From assembly GCF_002968635.1 (NCBI RefSeq), contig NZ_PVBN01000002.1, forward strand, positions 1-64,000: a DNA stretch of 64,000 nucleotides, in the 5' to 3' direction. Of this stretch, positions 19,086-32,269 are shown in pieces (position 1 is the stretch's first letter; each line of letters begins with the position of its first letter). The notes under the pieces were generated by a model, which saw only the letters and a list, made by a program, of their open reading frames with translations, had not been told where the DNA came from and made no database searches. The stretch comes from Neorhizobium alkalisoli. GTDB taxonomy: Bacteria > Pseudomonadota > Alphaproteobacteria > Rhizobiales > Rhizobiaceae. A program made the translations under genes and the position numbers.

Positions 19086-21617
19086 ATGCCGGAAGACACA
19101 GCGTTTCCGAAGTTGGTGGGGAGCAGGGGGGCGATCTTCCGGCAGGCCCCCGCTTTGCCGGATGCGGGCGCATCCGGACCTCATGCCTTGGAACCCTTTT
19201 CGGAACTTCGCCCACGTCTGGAGAAACGCTCGGCGACGTATACCCGCAGCCATTCGCTGCTGCGCGGAATCCGCCGGCTGCACCTCAGTTTTCCCCGCAT
19301 GTTGGAGGAGGAGGCAGCCCACGGACACGCCTTTCTTTTCGTCCCCGTCCTGGTCGGCGCCGGGGCCGCCGTCTGGTTCGCGCTGCCCGACACGCCGCCG
19401 TTCTGGCCTCTCTTCGTAGCCTTCCTCGTCTGCCTGATGCTGGCGGTCGCCACGCGTCATACCTCCGGCATCTTGCGTATCCTTCCTCCCGCTGCCGCAC
19501 TTTTTCTTGGCGGGACGATGCTTGCTGAACTCGAGACCTGGCGCCGGGGTACCGTTGTTCTCGATTCCCCTGTGACGACCGAGTTGACCGGCGTGGTCGA
19601 AAGGCGGGAGGTCGATGCCCGCGGGCGATGGCGTTATATCGTACGCGTCGAGCGTACCTCCGGTCCTGAAATCCGGCGCCCGCCGGAGCGCGTGTCGCTG
19701 CTCGCGCGGGCGCGCCACGAGGCGGTGCAGACGTCAGATACGATTAGCGGCAGGGTCCGTTTGTCGCCTCCATCCGGACCGGCGCTTCCGGGCCTCAATG
19801 ACTTCGCCTTCTCCTCCTATTTCGACGGGATCGGCGCCGTTGGTTTCTTTTACGGAGCTCCGAAAAGGGGCGGCGATCCAGGACTGCCGCATGGATGGCT
19901 TTCGGAAGCCGCGCGCCGCCTCTTCGATCTGCGCAGCATGATCGCCGGCCATATCCGCGCTACAGTGCCCGGCGACGCAGGCGCCTTCGCGGCGGCGATC
20001 GTCACCGACGAGCGGCGGGCGATTTCCGAGGAGACCGTCGAAGCGCTCAGGCTTTCCGGCCTTGCTCATATCGTCGCGATCTCCGGGCTCAATATGGCGC
20101 TTGCCGCGGGTATCTTTTTCGTCGGCGTGCGCACGGTGCTTTCGCTGTTCACGCCACTTGCCCAGGCTTTCCCGGTGAAGAAGCTTGCGGCTTTGGGCGC
20201 TCTCCTCATGGCGACCGCCTATTATCTTATTTCCGGCTTCGGCGTCTCCGCCGAGAGGGCCTATATCATGATGGCGGTGATGCTCGTCGCGGTCCTCTTC
20301 GACCGGCCGTCCATCAGCCTGCGCAATGTCGCGCTCTCCGCGTTGATCATTATCGCCGTATCTCCCTCGGAAATCCTCGGCCCCAGCTTCCAGATGTCCT
20401 TCGCAGCCACCGCTGCGCTGGTCGCCGGTTACGCGCTTTGGAAACATCGATCGGAAAAGCGTGATCCGGAGCGCCTGCCGTTCCGTCACCCTGTGATCAT
20501 GCCGATGCTGGCCGTCTGGAATTTCACCGCCGGCATTTTTGTCACCTCATTGATTGGCGGAATCTCGACGGCGATTTTTTCAGTCGAGCATTTCCACCGC
20601 ATCGCCACCTACGGCTTGGCTGCCAACCTCGCCGCCATGCCGGTCATTTCCTTCGTGGTCATGCCGTCGGGGTTGATCGGCATGCTGCTGATGCCCTTCG
20701 GGCTCGATGCGCCGTTCCTGAAGCTCATGGGTCTCGGCCTGGAAGCCGTGATCGCGATCGCCAGGCATGTCGCGGCCTGGGGCGGGGACGTGGGCATTGG
20801 CCGGCAGCATCCCTGGTTCCTCGTCGTCGCAACGGCGGGTTTCCTTCTGCTGACGCTGCTGAGAACCCGGTTGAGATATCTCGGCATTCCTCTTCTCGCA
20901 GCCGGATTGCTGCTGTCATGGCAGGAGCGGTCAAAACCTATTCCGGATATCCTGATCTCGGACGATGGAACCATGATTGCCCTGAAGGGTAGTCCCGGCA
21001 TCGCCACCAATCGCAGCCGTCCTCCGGACTTTGTTTATGATCAATGGAAGCGGGCGCTTCTGCTTGGAGACCCGGTGAAACCGGAATTGCTGCCCGCGAA
21101 AGACAGGTCTCCGGCCGGAGACAAATTGCCGGAAAGCAAGACTGGAGGAAATCCGCTGGCTTCGAACAGCTCCGGCGAGCGCGACGAACTGACGAAGGAC
21201 GAGGAAGAGACGGCAAGCCGCCAGATGAGGGAGGCACCTGTCGGGCGGTTCATCTGCGCGCCGCGAGCCTGGTGCGCATCAAAAACCGCCGAAGGCGTGA
21301 TTGTCGTTCATGTGGAGGATGGCCGTTATGCCGGCACTGCCTGTGATGCTGCGCGCATCATCGTCGCTCCACGCGCCCGATTTGACCGCTGCCGTTCCGG
21401 AGCGCTGATGATCAACGGCAAAGCGCTCAGGACCGCGGGGGCGCTCGAATTGTTTCTGGACGGTTCCCCGGACATTCGCCGCTGGCGGCTTCACGCAGCG
21501 CTCCTTGGTGAGGAGCGCCCGTGGACCCGCCATCGCCATTACGACTGGCGACGTCAGATCTTCGATTCGTCCCTGCCGGAACCGCTCGGCAAGCTGGTCA
21601 GTGATAGCGGCGGATGA
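19086..21617 (+). CDS. ComEC/Rec2-family inner-membrane protein
   Basis: An 843-residue polytopic membrane protein from this ATG; an in-frame TTG at 18951 would add 45 residues without membrane character. The N-terminal DUF4131-like region (hydrophobic helices at about residues 80-150 of the protein) precedes the Competence domain, with [19 protein letters not shown] and [21 protein letters not shown]. ComEC forms the channel for single-stranded DNA during natural transformation. The C-terminal part after [21 protein letters not shown] is charged and lacks a recognisable metallo-beta-lactamase HxHxDH motif, as in many alphaproteobacterial members. Its 3' end overlaps lexA by 20 bases, convergently. 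Confidence 0.88.
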   Translation: MPEDTAFPKLVGSRGAIFRQAPALPDAGASGPHALEPFSELRPRLEKRSATYTRSHSLLRGIRRLHLSFPRMLEEEAAHGHAFLFVPVLVGAGAAVWFALPDTPPFWPLFVAFLVCLMLAVATRHTSGILRILPPAAALFLGGTMLAELETWRRGTVVLDSPVTTELTGVVERREVDARGRWRYIVRVERTSGPEIRRPPERVSLLARARHEAVQTSDTISGRVRLSPPSGPALPGLNDFAFSSYFDGIGAVGFFYGAPKRGGDPGLPHGWLSEAARRLFDLRSMIAGHIRATVPGDAGAFAAAIVTDERRAISEETVEALRLSGLAHIVAISGLNMALAAGIFFVGVRTVLSLFTPLAQAFPVKKLAALGALLMATAYYLISGFGVSAERAYIMMAVMLVAVLFDRPSISLRNVALSALIIIAVSPSEILGPSFQMSFAATAALVAGYALWKHRSEKRDPERLPFRHPVIMPMLAVWNFTAGIFVTSLIGGISTAIFSVEHFHRIATYGLAANLAAMPVISFVVMPSGLIGMLLMPFGLDAPFLKLMGLGLEAVIAIARHVAAWGGDVGIGRQHPWFLVVATAGFLLLTLLRTRLRYLGIPLLAAGLLLSWQERSKPIPDILISDDGTMIALKGSPGIATNRSRPPDFVYDQWKRALLLGDPVKPELLPAKDRSPAGDKLPESKTGGNPLASNSSGERDELTKDEEETASRQMREAPVGRFICAPRAWCASKTAEGVIVVHVEDGRYAGTACDAARIIVAPRARFDRCRSGALMINGKALRTAGALELFLDGSPDIRRWRLHAALLGEERPWTRHRHYDWRRQIFDSSLPEPLGKLVSDSGG

Positions 21618-22317
21618 GGCCGACCAGCTTGCCCTGGATCTTGACCCGATCCGGCGGGAAGATGCGCGTTTCATAGGCCGGATTTGCTGCTTCGAGCGCG
21701 ATCGATGCCCCACGGCGACGGAAGCGCTTGAGTGTCGCTTCCTCCTCGTCCACCAAGGCGACGATAATATCGCCCGGATTTGCCGTATTGCCGTTTCGGA
21801 TGATCACGGTATCGCCGTCGAGAATGCCGGCCTCGATCATCGAATCGCCCTTGACCTCGAGCGCATAGTGCTCGCCGGATCCGAGCATCTCGGCGGGGAC
21901 GGCAATATCATGCGTATTGTTCTGGATGGCAGAGATAGGAACACCGGCGGCGATCCGGCCCATCACGGGAACCGTGGTCGAATTGGAGCTGTCGTCGTTG
22001 GCGGCTGGCTTCGCAGGGGCGGCGGCCGGTTGCGGCTTGCCAAGGCTGCCCTCGATGACGCTCGGCGAAAAGCCTCGGCGTGGCTGAAGGCTGGGCGCAT
22101 AGGCTTCCGGCAACTTGATGACTTCCAGCGCGCGCGCCCTGTTCGGCAGGCGGCGAATGAAGCCGCGTTCCTCGAGCGCGGTGATCAGCCGGTGGATGCC
22201 CGACTTCGACGCGAGGTCGAGGGCATCTTTCATTTCGTCGAAGGAGGGCGGTACGCCGGATTCCTTCATGCGTTCGTGAATGAACAGAAGCAATTCCTGC
22301 TGTTTGCGCGTGAGCAT
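21598..22317 (-). CDS. lexA: SOS response repressor LexA
   Basis: A 239-residue LexA. The N-terminal winged HTH starts [21 protein letters not shown], and its recognition part is [23 protein letters not shown]. The self-cleavage Ala-Gly bond is in [11 protein letters not shown], the catalytic Ser is in [15 protein letters not shown], and the catalytic Lys is in [12 protein letters not shown]. The linker is longer than in E. coli, as usual in rhizobia. The start at 22317 is chosen by homology; an in-frame ATG 33 bases upstream would add residues with no family counterpart. A LexA box lies about 50 bases upstream. Confidence 0.96.
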   Translation of the reverse strand: MLTRKQQELLLFIHERMKESGVPPSFDEMKDALDLASKSGIHRLITALEERGFIRRLPNRARALEVIKLPEAYAPSLQPRRGFSPSVIEGSLGKPQPAAAPAKPAANDDSSNSTTVPVMGRIAAGVPISAIQNNTHDIAVPAEMLGSGEHYALEVKGDSMIEAGILDGDTVIIRNGNTANPGDIIVALVDEEEATLKRFRRRGASIALEAANPAYETRIFPPDRVKIQGKLVGLIRRYH

Positions 22318-22365
22318 CGTCGGCACCCTCAAGAGTCGGAAACAAATCAAGAACGAACACTATAT

Positions 22366-22380
22366 GTTCCATATGTGTTC
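22366..22380 (-). promoter_or_regulatory. LexA box upstream of lexA
   Basis: Direct repeat GTTC-N7-GTTC (22366-22369 and 22377-22380), which matches the alphaproteobacterial LexA operator. It lies 49-63 bases upstream of the lexA start codon and so predicts autoregulation. A further GAAC at 22355-22358 is placed at the same 7-base spacing in inverted orientation. Confidence 0.85.
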
Positions 22381-22519
22381 CGCAAGTCCCTAAATTTTCG
22401 TGAAGTATGATGATTTTTTCTTCATAGATGTCTGTAACATATCTGCTGCGTTACCACTTGCGCGCGGCGCGCCCGCTGCCATTTTAGCTTCGCGATTCTG
22501 AAATTCCTGGGGGCCCAGC

Positions 22520-23392
22520 TTGAACGCAAGATCGATCGATCATCTCGTACTGCCGGTGGCGGACCTTGCGTTCGCGCGTTCGCGGCTCACCGATCTCGGA
22601 TTTACTGTTGCGCCGGATGCATTTCATCCTTTCGGCACCGCCAATGCTTGCGTGTTTTTCTCCGATGGCACCTATCTGGAGCCGCTGGCGATCGACAACC
22701 GCCGTCACGCGAGCGCTGCTGCGAAGCGGGGCAATGTCTTCACGGCACGCGATCTCGCTTTTCGAAAAGGCCGCAACAAGCAGGGATTTTCGGCCCTGGT
22801 CGTCGCGTCACAGGATGTTGCAGCCGATCATGCCCGCTTCAGGCTGCGCGGAATTTCCGCCGGTGACGTTCTGGAGTTTTCGCGCACGGTGACGATGCCC
22901 GACGGTTCTGAGACCGAGGCAAGTTTCCGGCTGGCGTTTGCGGGCGATGACCGGGCGCCCGATTTCTTCCTGTTCTCCGTTCAGCGCCTTGTTCCGCTGC
23001 CGTCCGACCGAGGCGAATTGGAGCGACATGCCAACACGGTTATCGGCCTGAGCGAGATCATCCTGTCCGCTCCGGCGCCGTCCGACTTCGCTCCTTTGGT
23101 CGAGGAAGTGCTGATGGCGCGAGGGGAGGCGGAGCCCGGTTTTCTGAAGCTGGCCGCCGCAAATGCTCGCATCCGGATCTTGGGAAATGAGGATCTGGAG
23201 GCGGAATTCGCGCTTCCGTCGGTCGCCGGTGCGGACGGTTTGCATGGCCGCGCGATCATCTTCAAGACGGCCGATCTTGCCGTGACAGAAATCATCCTTG
23301 CTGCTAATGACGTGGCATTCGTCCGCCGCGAGGGCCGCGTTCTGGTCTCGGCGGCCCCCGGCCAGGGTGTTTTGTTCGGCTTCGAGGAATAG
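22520..23392 (+). CDS. VOC (glyoxalase-like) family protein
   Basis: A 290-residue protein with the glyoxalase-like domain opening [27 protein letters not shown], where the histidine and downstream Glu are the usual VOC metal ligands (HLVLPV and YLEPLAI). The second half, from about residue 170, repeats a weaker VOC-like pattern. The start is a TTG at 22520, preceded by a G-rich stretch. The substrate is unknown. It is 4 bases from kdsA and probably co-transcribed with it. Confidence 0.8.
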   Translation: MNARSIDHLVLPVADLAFARSRLTDLGFTVAPDAFHPFGTANACVFFSDGTYLEPLAIDNRRHASAAAKRGNVFTARDLAFRKGRNKQGFSALVVASQDVAADHARFRLRGISAGDVLEFSRTVTMPDGSETEASFRLAFAGDDRAPDFFLFSVQRLVPLPSDRGELERHANTVIGLSEIILSAPAPSDFAPLVEEVLMARGEAEPGFLKLAAANARIRILGNEDLEAEFALPSVAGADGLHGRAIIFKTADLAVTEIILAANDVAFVRREGRVLVSAAPGQGVLFGFEE

Positions 23393-23396
23393 ATTT

Positions 23397-24245
23397 ATGG
23401 AAGTTTCTGCCAATCCGCGCGTGCTAGTCGGCGAAGGGGACGGCCAGGTGGTTTTCGCGCAGGATGCGCGCCTGTCGCTGATCGCAGGTCCCTGCCAGAT
23501 GGAAAGCCGCGACCACGCCTTCATGATCGCCGGCACGCTCAAGGAACTCTGCGGCAAGCTCGGCCTCGGCCTGGTCTACAAGTCGTCCTTCGACAAGGCA
23601 AACCGCACTTCGATTGCCGGCAAGCGCGGCATCGGGCTGGAAAACGCGATGGAGATCTTTGCCGATCTGAAGAAGGAATTCGGTTTCCCCGTCCTGACCG
23701 ACATTCACACCGAAGAACAATGTGCGATGGTCGCCGGGACCGTGGACATCCTGCAGATCCCCGCCTTTCTCAGCCGTCAGACGGACCTCTTGATCGCCGC
23801 CGCCAGAACCGGCCGCGTCATCAACGTCAAGAAGGGCCAGTTCCTTGCCCCCTGGGACATGAAGAATGTGCTGGCCAAGTTCACCGCGAGTGGCAATCCG
23901 AATGTGCTGCTGTGCGAGCGCGGCGCGTCCTTCGGTTACAACACGCTTGTTTCGGACATGCGGTCGCTGCCGATCATGGCGGCCCTGGGCTCGCCGGTGG
24001 TGTTCGATGCCACGCATTCGGTCCAGCAGCCGGGCGGGCAGGGCGGTTCAAGCGGCGGCCAGCGGGAGTTCGTGGAAACGCTGGCGCGCGCCGCCGTTGC
24101 GGTCGGTGTTGCCGGGGTGTTTATCGAGACCCACGAGGATCCCGACAACGCCCCGTCCGACGGCCCCAACATGGTGCACCTGAAGGATATGCCGCGGCTG
24201 CTTGAAAAACTTCTCGCCTTCGATGCCATCGCAAAGGCGGCCTGA
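23397..24245 (+). CDS. kdsA: 3-deoxy-8-phosphooctulonate synthase
   Basis: A 282-residue KDO-8-phosphate synthase, which condenses PEP and arabinose-5-phosphate for the LPS inner core. Signatures are [35 protein letters not shown] and [22 protein letters not shown], the last with the phosphate-binding region. The frame is open upstream, but the ATG at 23397 gives the family N-terminus, 4 bases after the VOC gene. Confidence 0.96.
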   Translation: MEVSANPRVLVGEGDGQVVFAQDARLSLIAGPCQMESRDHAFMIAGTLKELCGKLGLGLVYKSSFDKANRTSIAGKRGIGLENAMEIFADLKKEFGFPVLTDIHTEEQCAMVAGTVDILQIPAFLSRQTDLLIAAARTGRVINVKKGQFLAPWDMKNVLAKFTASGNPNVLLCERGASFGYNTLVSDMRSLPIMAALGSPVVFDATHSVQQPGGQGGSSGGQREFVETLARAAVAVGVAGVFIETHEDPDNAPSDGPNMVHLKDMPRLLEKLLAFDAIAKAA

Positions 24246-24253
24246 GAAGGTTC

Positions 24254-26089
24254 TCAGCCAGCCAGTCTCAAGCCCGTCTCTGGCCGGTGACTTCCGGCTG
24301 TCGCGGACGCCAGCTTGAAGCGGGATAGCAGGCGGTTGAGCTTGGCCGCCTCCTCGCCGAGTTCATGGCAGGCCGCGCTTGTCTCCTCCACCATCGCAGC
24401 GTTCTGCTGCGTCACCGTGTCCATACGGTTGATCGCCGTGTTGACCTCCTGGAGCGCCGTCGACTGCTCCGAGGAGGCACGCATGATCGAGCCGATGTGC
24501 TCGGTGACCTTGGCGACCTGGCCGTCGATGTCGCCCAGCGCCTCGCCCGTGCGGTTCACCAGCGAAACCCCGGCTGCCACCTGGTTCGCGGAGGTTTCGA
24601 TCAACCGCTTGATTTCGTGGGCGAGGTTCGCCGAGCGCCCGGCGAGATCGCGGACTTCCTGCGCGACGACCGCAAAACCCTTGCCGGCCTCGCCGGCGCG
24701 GGCTGCCTCGACGCCGGCATTGAGGGCCAGCAGATTCGTCTGAAACGCGATCTCGTCGATCACGTTGATGATGCTGCTGATCTGGGCGGAGGAGGCCTCG
24801 ATCTGTTCCATCGCCAGCACCGCCTCGCGCACGACGCCCGCAGAATGGGCCGCACCCTTCTGGGCGGCCGTCATCATGGTATTCGCCTCCTGCGCCCTCG
24901 CGGTCGCGTTTTTCATGGTGACGGTAATCTGATCGAGCGCCGAGGCTGCCTGCTCCAGCGAAGCCGCCTGATGCTCGGTGCGCTGCGCCAGGTCGTCGGT
25001 GCCGTTGGCGATCGCGCCGGAACCCGTCCGCACCGTCTCCGTCGCGCCGGAGATTTCCTGCATCACGGAATAAAGTGTCCGGATGCTGGAGTTGAATTCC
25101 TCCCGCAATTCCTCATAGGCCGCCTGGAACGGGTGGTTGATCTGCACGGTCAGGTCGCCGTGCGACAGGCGGGAGAGACCTTCCCGAAGATGTGAAATGA
25201 CACCCTCTCTTTCGGCCTCTTCGTTCGCTTTGTCCTTCGCGAGCGCCAGGTCCCGTTCCGCCTGCGCCTGCCGATCGGCTTCCTGCCGCAGGCGGATATT
25301 GTCGCGCTCCTGCCCGGATTGGCGGAAGACGGTGACGGCATGCGCCATTTCGCCGATCTCGTCCTCGCGGCGGCTGAACGGCACCTCCCGGGAGTAATCG
25401 CCGCCTGCCAGCACCGTCATATAATCGCGCATGACAGAGAGGGGCACGATGGCGCGACGGCGAAAGAGATAGAGCCCGCCGACCAGAAGAAGCAGGGAGG
25501 TCGCAGCCGCGACAAGCGTGATCGAGGAAAGAAGCTTGGTCTGTTCGGTCGCATCCTTCTCCGCCTCTGCGAGGAAGACATTCGCCATCTCCACGAGTTC
25601 GTTGACCGCCGCCTCATGCACATGAAACTGCGTGGCAAGCTTTTCGAAGGCGGCGCCGATGACAGGCGTATTTCCAGCGAGGATTGCAGGCGACAGCTCG
25701 TCCTTCATCGTCTTCCAGAAGTCGTCGCCCTTCACAAGCACATCAGCGAGAAGCTTTTGCTTGAGGTCGGCGCTGAGTGCCGTTTCCTGCCAGTATTTTC
25801 GGCGGTCCTCGTAGGCCGGCTTCAGGACGGCCGCAACACGCTCGAGATTGGGTTTGGCGGCAGCCGGTCGCTGGACCGCTTCGAGCGCCAGCATATAGCT
25901 TTCCACCAGATAGAGAGGTGGCGGCAGGATATCGGCGACGAGGTCCTTGCCGTAGATGATCTGCCGGTACATCTCGCCGTTGACGCGAAGCTTGTTGAAT
26001 GCGTGATTTTGAATGCCGATCGAAATGACAAGTCCAGTAGTGACCACCCCGGCAAAGATTGCCAGGCTACGCGCGATATTGAGTTTCAT
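24254..26089 (-). CDS. Methyl-accepting chemotaxis protein
   Basis: A 611-residue transmembrane chemoreceptor. TM1 is at about residues 8-26 and TM2 at about 187-209, enclosing a periplasmic helical sensor of about 160 residues that contains [19 protein letters not shown] domain follows TM2, then the signalling domain with the hairpin tip [40 protein letters not shown]. No CheR-tethering pentapeptide is seen at the C-terminus. The ligand is unknown. It is transcribed alone, convergent to kdsA and divergent from eno. Confidence 0.93.
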   Translation of the reverse strand: MKLNIARSLAIFAGVVTTGLVISIGIQNHAFNKLRVNGEMYRQIIYGKDLVADILPPPLYLVESYMLALEAVQRPAAAKPNLERVAAVLKPAYEDRRKYWQETALSADLKQKLLADVLVKGDDFWKTMKDELSPAILAGNTPVIGAAFEKLATQFHVHEAAVNELVEMANVFLAEAEKDATEQTKLLSSITLVAAATSLLLLVGGLYLFRRRAIVPLSVMRDYMTVLAGGDYSREVPFSRREDEIGEMAHAVTVFRQSGQERDNIRLRQEADRQAQAERDLALAKDKANEEAEREGVISHLREGLSRLSHGDLTVQINHPFQAAYEELREEFNSSIRTLYSVMQEISGATETVRTGSGAIANGTDDLAQRTEHQAASLEQAASALDQITVTMKNATARAQEANTMMTAAQKGAAHSAGVVREAVLAMEQIEASSAQISSIINVIDEIAFQTNLLALNAGVEAARAGEAGKGFAVVAQEVRDLAGRSANLAHEIKRLIETSANQVAAGVSLVNRTGEALGDIDGQVAKVTEHIGSIMRASSEQSTALQEVNTAINRMDTVTQQNAAMVEETSAACHELGEEAAKLNRLLSRFKLASATAGSHRPETGLRLAG

Positions 26090-26114
26090 CGTTGCTCCCC
26101 CACAGAGCCCCTAT

Positions 26115-26131
26115 GGACGGACCGTCCGTCC
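26115..26131. promoter_or_regulatory. Operator-like palindrome upstream of the chemoreceptor gene
   Basis: Perfect 17-base palindrome with 8-base arms GGACGGAC / GTCCGTCC around one central C, located 26-42 bases before the chemoreceptor start codon. Size and symmetry are typical of a dimeric repressor site, for example of the TetR type. No regulator gene for it is seen in the window. Confidence 0.55.
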
Positions 26132-26224
26132 GCTTGAATGAAAATGCATTTTTCAAACTGCAATCGAGATGACGGGCGGCATTACGCGCCGCATGCCTTG
26201 CCGGCTTTTGCTTCTCACCTTCTG

Positions 26225-26248
26225 TTAACCATAAAACCCAATGGTTAA
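26225..26248. promoter_or_regulatory. Inverted TTAACCAT pair, CtrA-like
   Basis: TTAACCAT at 26225-26232 and its reverse complement at 26241-26248, separated by 8 bases. TTAACCAT is a half-site associated with the cell-cycle regulator CtrA in alphaproteobacteria, which controls motility and chemotaxis genes in several species. Regulation of the chemoreceptor gene is inference from sequence and position. Confidence 0.4.
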
Positions 26249-26254
26249 TTCTGA

Positions 26255-27694
<1,440 letters not shown>

Positions 27695-27724
27695 GCCTGC
27701 TCTTATTGTTTATTAGTGACTATG

Positions 27725-27752
27725 AAAGCCCGCGCCGAAAGCGCGGGCTTTT
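27725..27752 (+). terminator. Rho-independent terminator after eno
   Basis: Perfect 8-bp GC-rich stem GCCCGCGC / GCGCGGGC with loop CGAAA, preceded by AAA and followed by TTTT, 30 bases after the eno stop. Confidence 0.9.
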
Positions 27753-27856
27753 GCATCGAGGCATTGGAAACGATTGCTTAAGCAAGTTCTGCGAATTTTA
27801 CCTTCTGTTCCGGATCGTTCGCGTGATCCGGCGAATGTGGCAAGGCGTTGAACGGC

Positions 27857-28174
27857 ATGTGGACCAAGCATCATAAAAAAAGAAAATTTGGCCGCCTTGT
27901 TCTTCCTGCCATCACCATCGCCTTTCTTTCCTACTTCGGCTATCATTCGGTGCATGGCGATCTGGGGCTGATCGCCACGGAGGAATTCGAACGTCAGCGG
28001 CAGGCGCGCGCGGAGGAACTCGGCAAGCTGACCGCAAGACGTGAGGCACTCGAGCGGCAAGTGCGGCTGATGAGTGATGGTTCGCTGGAGAAGGATATGC
28101 TGGACGAGATCGCGCGTTATCAGCTCAATGTTTCGCGCCCTGACGAAATCGTCATCTTCGACAGCTACTTCTGA
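27857..28174 (+). CDS. ftsB: FtsB/DivIC-like septum formation initiator protein
   Basis: A 105-residue bitopic membrane protein: a basic cytoplasmic N-terminus (MWTKHHKKRKFGRL), one transmembrane helix at about residues 13-30, and a periplasmic coiled coil (QRQARAEELGKLTARREALERQV). This is the FtsB/DivIC layout; FtsB forms part of the FtsQLB complex of the divisome. The chosen ATG is preferred to a TTG 9 bases upstream. Position between eno and pdhA is usual in alphaproteobacteria. Confidence 0.85.
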   Translation: MWTKHHKKRKFGRLVLPAITIAFLSYFGYHSVHGDLGLIATEEFERQRQARAEELGKLTARREALERQVRLMSDGSLEKDMLDEIARYQLNVSRPDEIVIFDSYF

Positions 28175-28368
28175 ATTAACCAAAAATCAGTTAATTTTAC
28201 CATTCGTCAATCTTTTCAAGGGGTTGTACGGAATGTGAGCCATGCATTTATGGCATTGCTGGGGCGCGGTTTCTTCCCTATGGTACGCCCCGAAACCAGA
28301 ATGGGATTCCGGCGATGCAAGCCTCGGCGTCTGTTCCATTCTAAAACGCAGCACACAGGGAGGGATGA

Positions 28369-29439
28369 ATGGCGCCGACTAAAACCGCGTCTGTATCCGG
28401 CCGCAAGCCCGCGGCAAGGTCTGCTACCAAAACCAGCTCCAAGCCAGCCAAAAAAGATTTCAACGGCGGCATTTTCGCCGAATTCAACAAGGACCAGGAG
28501 CTCACCGCTTATCGCGATATGCTGCTGATCCGCCGTTTCGAGGAAAAGGCCGGCCAGCTTTACGGCATGGGCTTCATCGGCGGTTTCTGTCACCTCTATA
28601 TCGGCCAGGAAGCTGTCGTCGTCGGCATGCAGATGGCGCTGAAGGAAGGCGATCAGGTCATCACCGGTTATCGCGACCACGGGCACATGCTGGCGACCGG
28701 GATGAGCGCGCGCGGTGTCATGGCGGAACTGACGGGTCGTCGGGGTGGCTATTCCAAGGGGAAGGGCGGCTCCATGCACATGTTCTCCAAGGAAAAGCAG
28801 TTCTACGGCGGCCACGGCATCGTCGGCGCGCAGGTGTCGCTCGGCACCGGTCTCGCCTTCGCCAACAAATATCGCGGCAACGACAATGTCTCGACCGCCT
28901 ATTTCGGCGACGGTGCGGCCAACCAGGGGCAGGTCTATGAAAGCTTCAACATGGCCAATCTGTGGAAGCTGCCGGTCGTCTACGTGATCGAGAACAACCG
29001 CTACGCCATGGGGACCTCCGTTGCCCGCGCCTCGGCCCAGACCGATTTCTCGCAGCGCGGCGCCTCCTTCGGCATTCCAGGCTTCCAGGTGGATGGCATG
29101 GACGTGCGCGCCGTCAAGGCTGCGGCGGATGAGGCAGTCGCCCATTGCCGTGCCGGCAAGGGTCCGATCATCTTGGAAATGCTGACCTACCGCTATCGCG
29201 GTCACTCGATGTCCGACCCGGCGAAATATCGCTCCAAGGACGAAGTGCAGAAGATGCGCTCCGAGCACGATCCGATCGAGCAGGTGCGCGCCCGCCTTCT
29301 CGAAAAGGGCTGGGCAACCGAGGACGAGCTGAAGGCGATCGACAAGGACGTGCGCGACATCGTCGCCGACTCGGCCGATTTCGCCCAGGCCGATCCGGAG
29401 CCGGATGTTTCCGAGCTCTACACCGACATTCTGCTCTGA
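28369..29439 (+). CDS. pdhA: Pyruvate dehydrogenase E1 component, alpha subunit
   Basis: A 356-residue E1-alpha. The first 30 residues are Lys/Ala/Ser-rich and low in complexity, as in rhizobial homologues. The thiamine-diphosphate motif is GDGAANQGQVYESFNMANLW with IENN, and the phosphorylation-loop-like YRGHSMSDPAKYR follows. With PdhB it decarboxylates pyruvate and transfers the acetyl group to lipoyl domains. It starts the pdhA-pdhB-pdhC cluster. Confidence 0.96.
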   Translation: MAPTKTASVSGRKPAARSATKTSSKPAKKDFNGGIFAEFNKDQELTAYRDMLLIRRFEEKAGQLYGMGFIGGFCHLYIGQEAVVVGMQMALKEGDQVITGYRDHGHMLATGMSARGVMAELTGRRGGYSKGKGGSMHMFSKEKQFYGGHGIVGAQVSLGTGLAFANKYRGNDNVSTAYFGDGAANQGQVYESFNMANLWKLPVVYVIENNRYAMGTSVARASAQTDFSQRGASFGIPGFQVDGMDVRAVKAAADEAVAHCRAGKGPIILEMLTYRYRGHSMSDPAKYRSKDEVQKMRSEHDPIEQVRARLLEKGWATEDELKAIDKDVRDIVADSADFAQADPEPDVSELYTDILL

Positions 29440-29457
29440 TCGAGGGGAGGGAACTTC

Positions 29458-30879
<1,422 letters not shown>

Positions 30880-30894
30880 GGGGAGGAGGTTCCG

Positions 30895-32253
30895 ATGCCG
30901 ATCAACATCACCATGCCTGCCCTTTCGCCGACCATGGAAGAGGGCAATCTTTCCAAATGGCTCGTCAAGGAAGGCGACAAGGTCAAGTCCGGCGATGTGA
31001 TCGCCGAGATCGAAACCGACAAGGCGACCATGGAAGTGGAAGCCGTCGATGAAGGCACCGTTGCCAAGATCGTCGTGCCGGCCGGCACCGAGGCGGTCAA
31101 GGTCAACGCCCTGATCGCGATCCTCGCCGGCGAAGGCGAGGACGTATCGGCGGCTGCGTCGTCGGGCGGTGGGGCTGCTGCCCCGGCGCTGAGGGCCGAG
31201 GCTGCGCCTGCTCCCAAGGCGGAAGCGGTTCCGGCACAAAAAGCCTCCGAACCGGCTCCGGCCGCCGTTGCCGCTCCGGCACCGGCTGCTCCCGGCGCTC
31301 GCCCCTTCTCTTCACCGCTCGCCCGTCGTCTGGCCAAGGACGCCGGCCTCGACTTGTCGGCGGTTGCCGGCTCCGGTCCGCACGGCCGCGTCGTCAAGGC
31401 CGATATCGAAAAGGCTGTCGCTTCCGGTGGCGCAAAGGCCGCTCCGGCAGCAGCCCCGCAGGCAGCTCCCGCCGGTGCTCCAGCTCCGGCAATGGCCAAA
31501 GGTCCGTCGGATGAAGCCACGCTCAAGCTCTTCCCCGAGGGCTCCTACGAGCTTCTGCCGCATGACGGCATGCGCAAGACGATCGCCTCGCGCCTTACAG
31601 AGTCGACCCAGACGGTTCCGTCCTACACCATCTCGATGGATTGCGAGATCGACGCGCTTCTGAAGCTGCGCGCCGAGATCAACGCGTCGGCACCGGTGAA
31701 GAAGACCGAGAAGGGCGAAGTCCCGGCCTTCAAGCTGTCGGTCAACGACTTCATCATCAAGGCGATGGCGCTGGCACTGCGCGAAGTCCCGATGGCGAAC
31801 GCCTCCTGGACCTCGACTGCCCGCGTCAAGCACAAGCACTCGGATGTCGGTGTTGCCGTATCGATCCCGGACGGCCTGATCACCCCGATCGTTCGCAAGG
31901 CGGAAACCAAGACGCTGTCCGTCATCTCCAACGAGGTGAAGGATCTCGCCAAGCGCGCCCGCGACAAGAAGTTGAAGCCGGAGGAATACCAGGGCGGCAC
32001 GACATCCGTGTCGAACCTCGGCATGTTCGGCGTCTCCTCATTCACCTCGATCGTCAACCTGCCGCAGGCCTCGATCGTCTCGATCGGCGCCGGCGTCGAA
32101 AAGCCGGTTGTCAGGAGCGGCAAGATCGAGGTCGGCACGGTGATGACGGCAACCTTCGCCTTCGACCACCGCGTCATCGATGGCGCGCTCGGTGCCGAAC
32201 TTGCTTCGGCCTTCAAGCGCTACATCGAAAACCCGATGGCGATGCTCGTCTGA
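30895..32253 (+). CDS. pdhC: Dihydrolipoamide acetyltransferase (E2) of pyruvate dehydrogenase
   Basis: A 452-residue E2 core protein. Lipoyl domain at residues 1-80 with Lys43, Ala/Pro-rich linker, peripheral subunit-binding domain at about 138-175 ([22 protein letters not shown]), second linker, then the catalytic domain ending with the [10 protein letters not shown] active-site histidine. The lipoyl domain is nearly identical in sequence to that of PdhB, suggesting duplication and transfer between the subunits. It is 15 bases after pdhB. Confidence 0.96.
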   Translation: MPINITMPALSPTMEEGNLSKWLVKEGDKVKSGDVIAEIETDKATMEVEAVDEGTVAKIVVPAGTEAVKVNALIAILAGEGEDVSAAASSGGGAAAPALRAEAAPAPKAEAVPAQKASEPAPAAVAAPAPAAPGARPFSSPLARRLAKDAGLDLSAVAGSGPHGRVVKADIEKAVASGGAKAAPAAAPQAAPAGAPAPAMAKGPSDEATLKLFPEGSYELLPHDGMRKTIASRLTESTQTVPSYTISMDCEIDALLKLRAEINASAPVKKTEKGEVPAFKLSVNDFIIKAMALALREVPMANASWTSTARVKHKHSDVGVAVSIPDGLITPIVRKAETKTLSVISNEVKDLAKRARDKKLKPEEYQGGTTSVSNLGMFGVSSFTSIVNLPQASIVSIGAGVEKPVVRSGKIEVGTVMTATFAFDHRVIDGALGAELASAFKRYIENPMAMLV

Positions 32254-32269
32254 GCTGGAGGGCGGCCTC

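Noticed and set aside
24242-24257. Terminator between kdsA and the chemoreceptor gene
   Set aside because: CTGAGA/TCTCAG has only a 6-bp stem overlapping the kdsA stop and no T-tract, so it is too weak to list.
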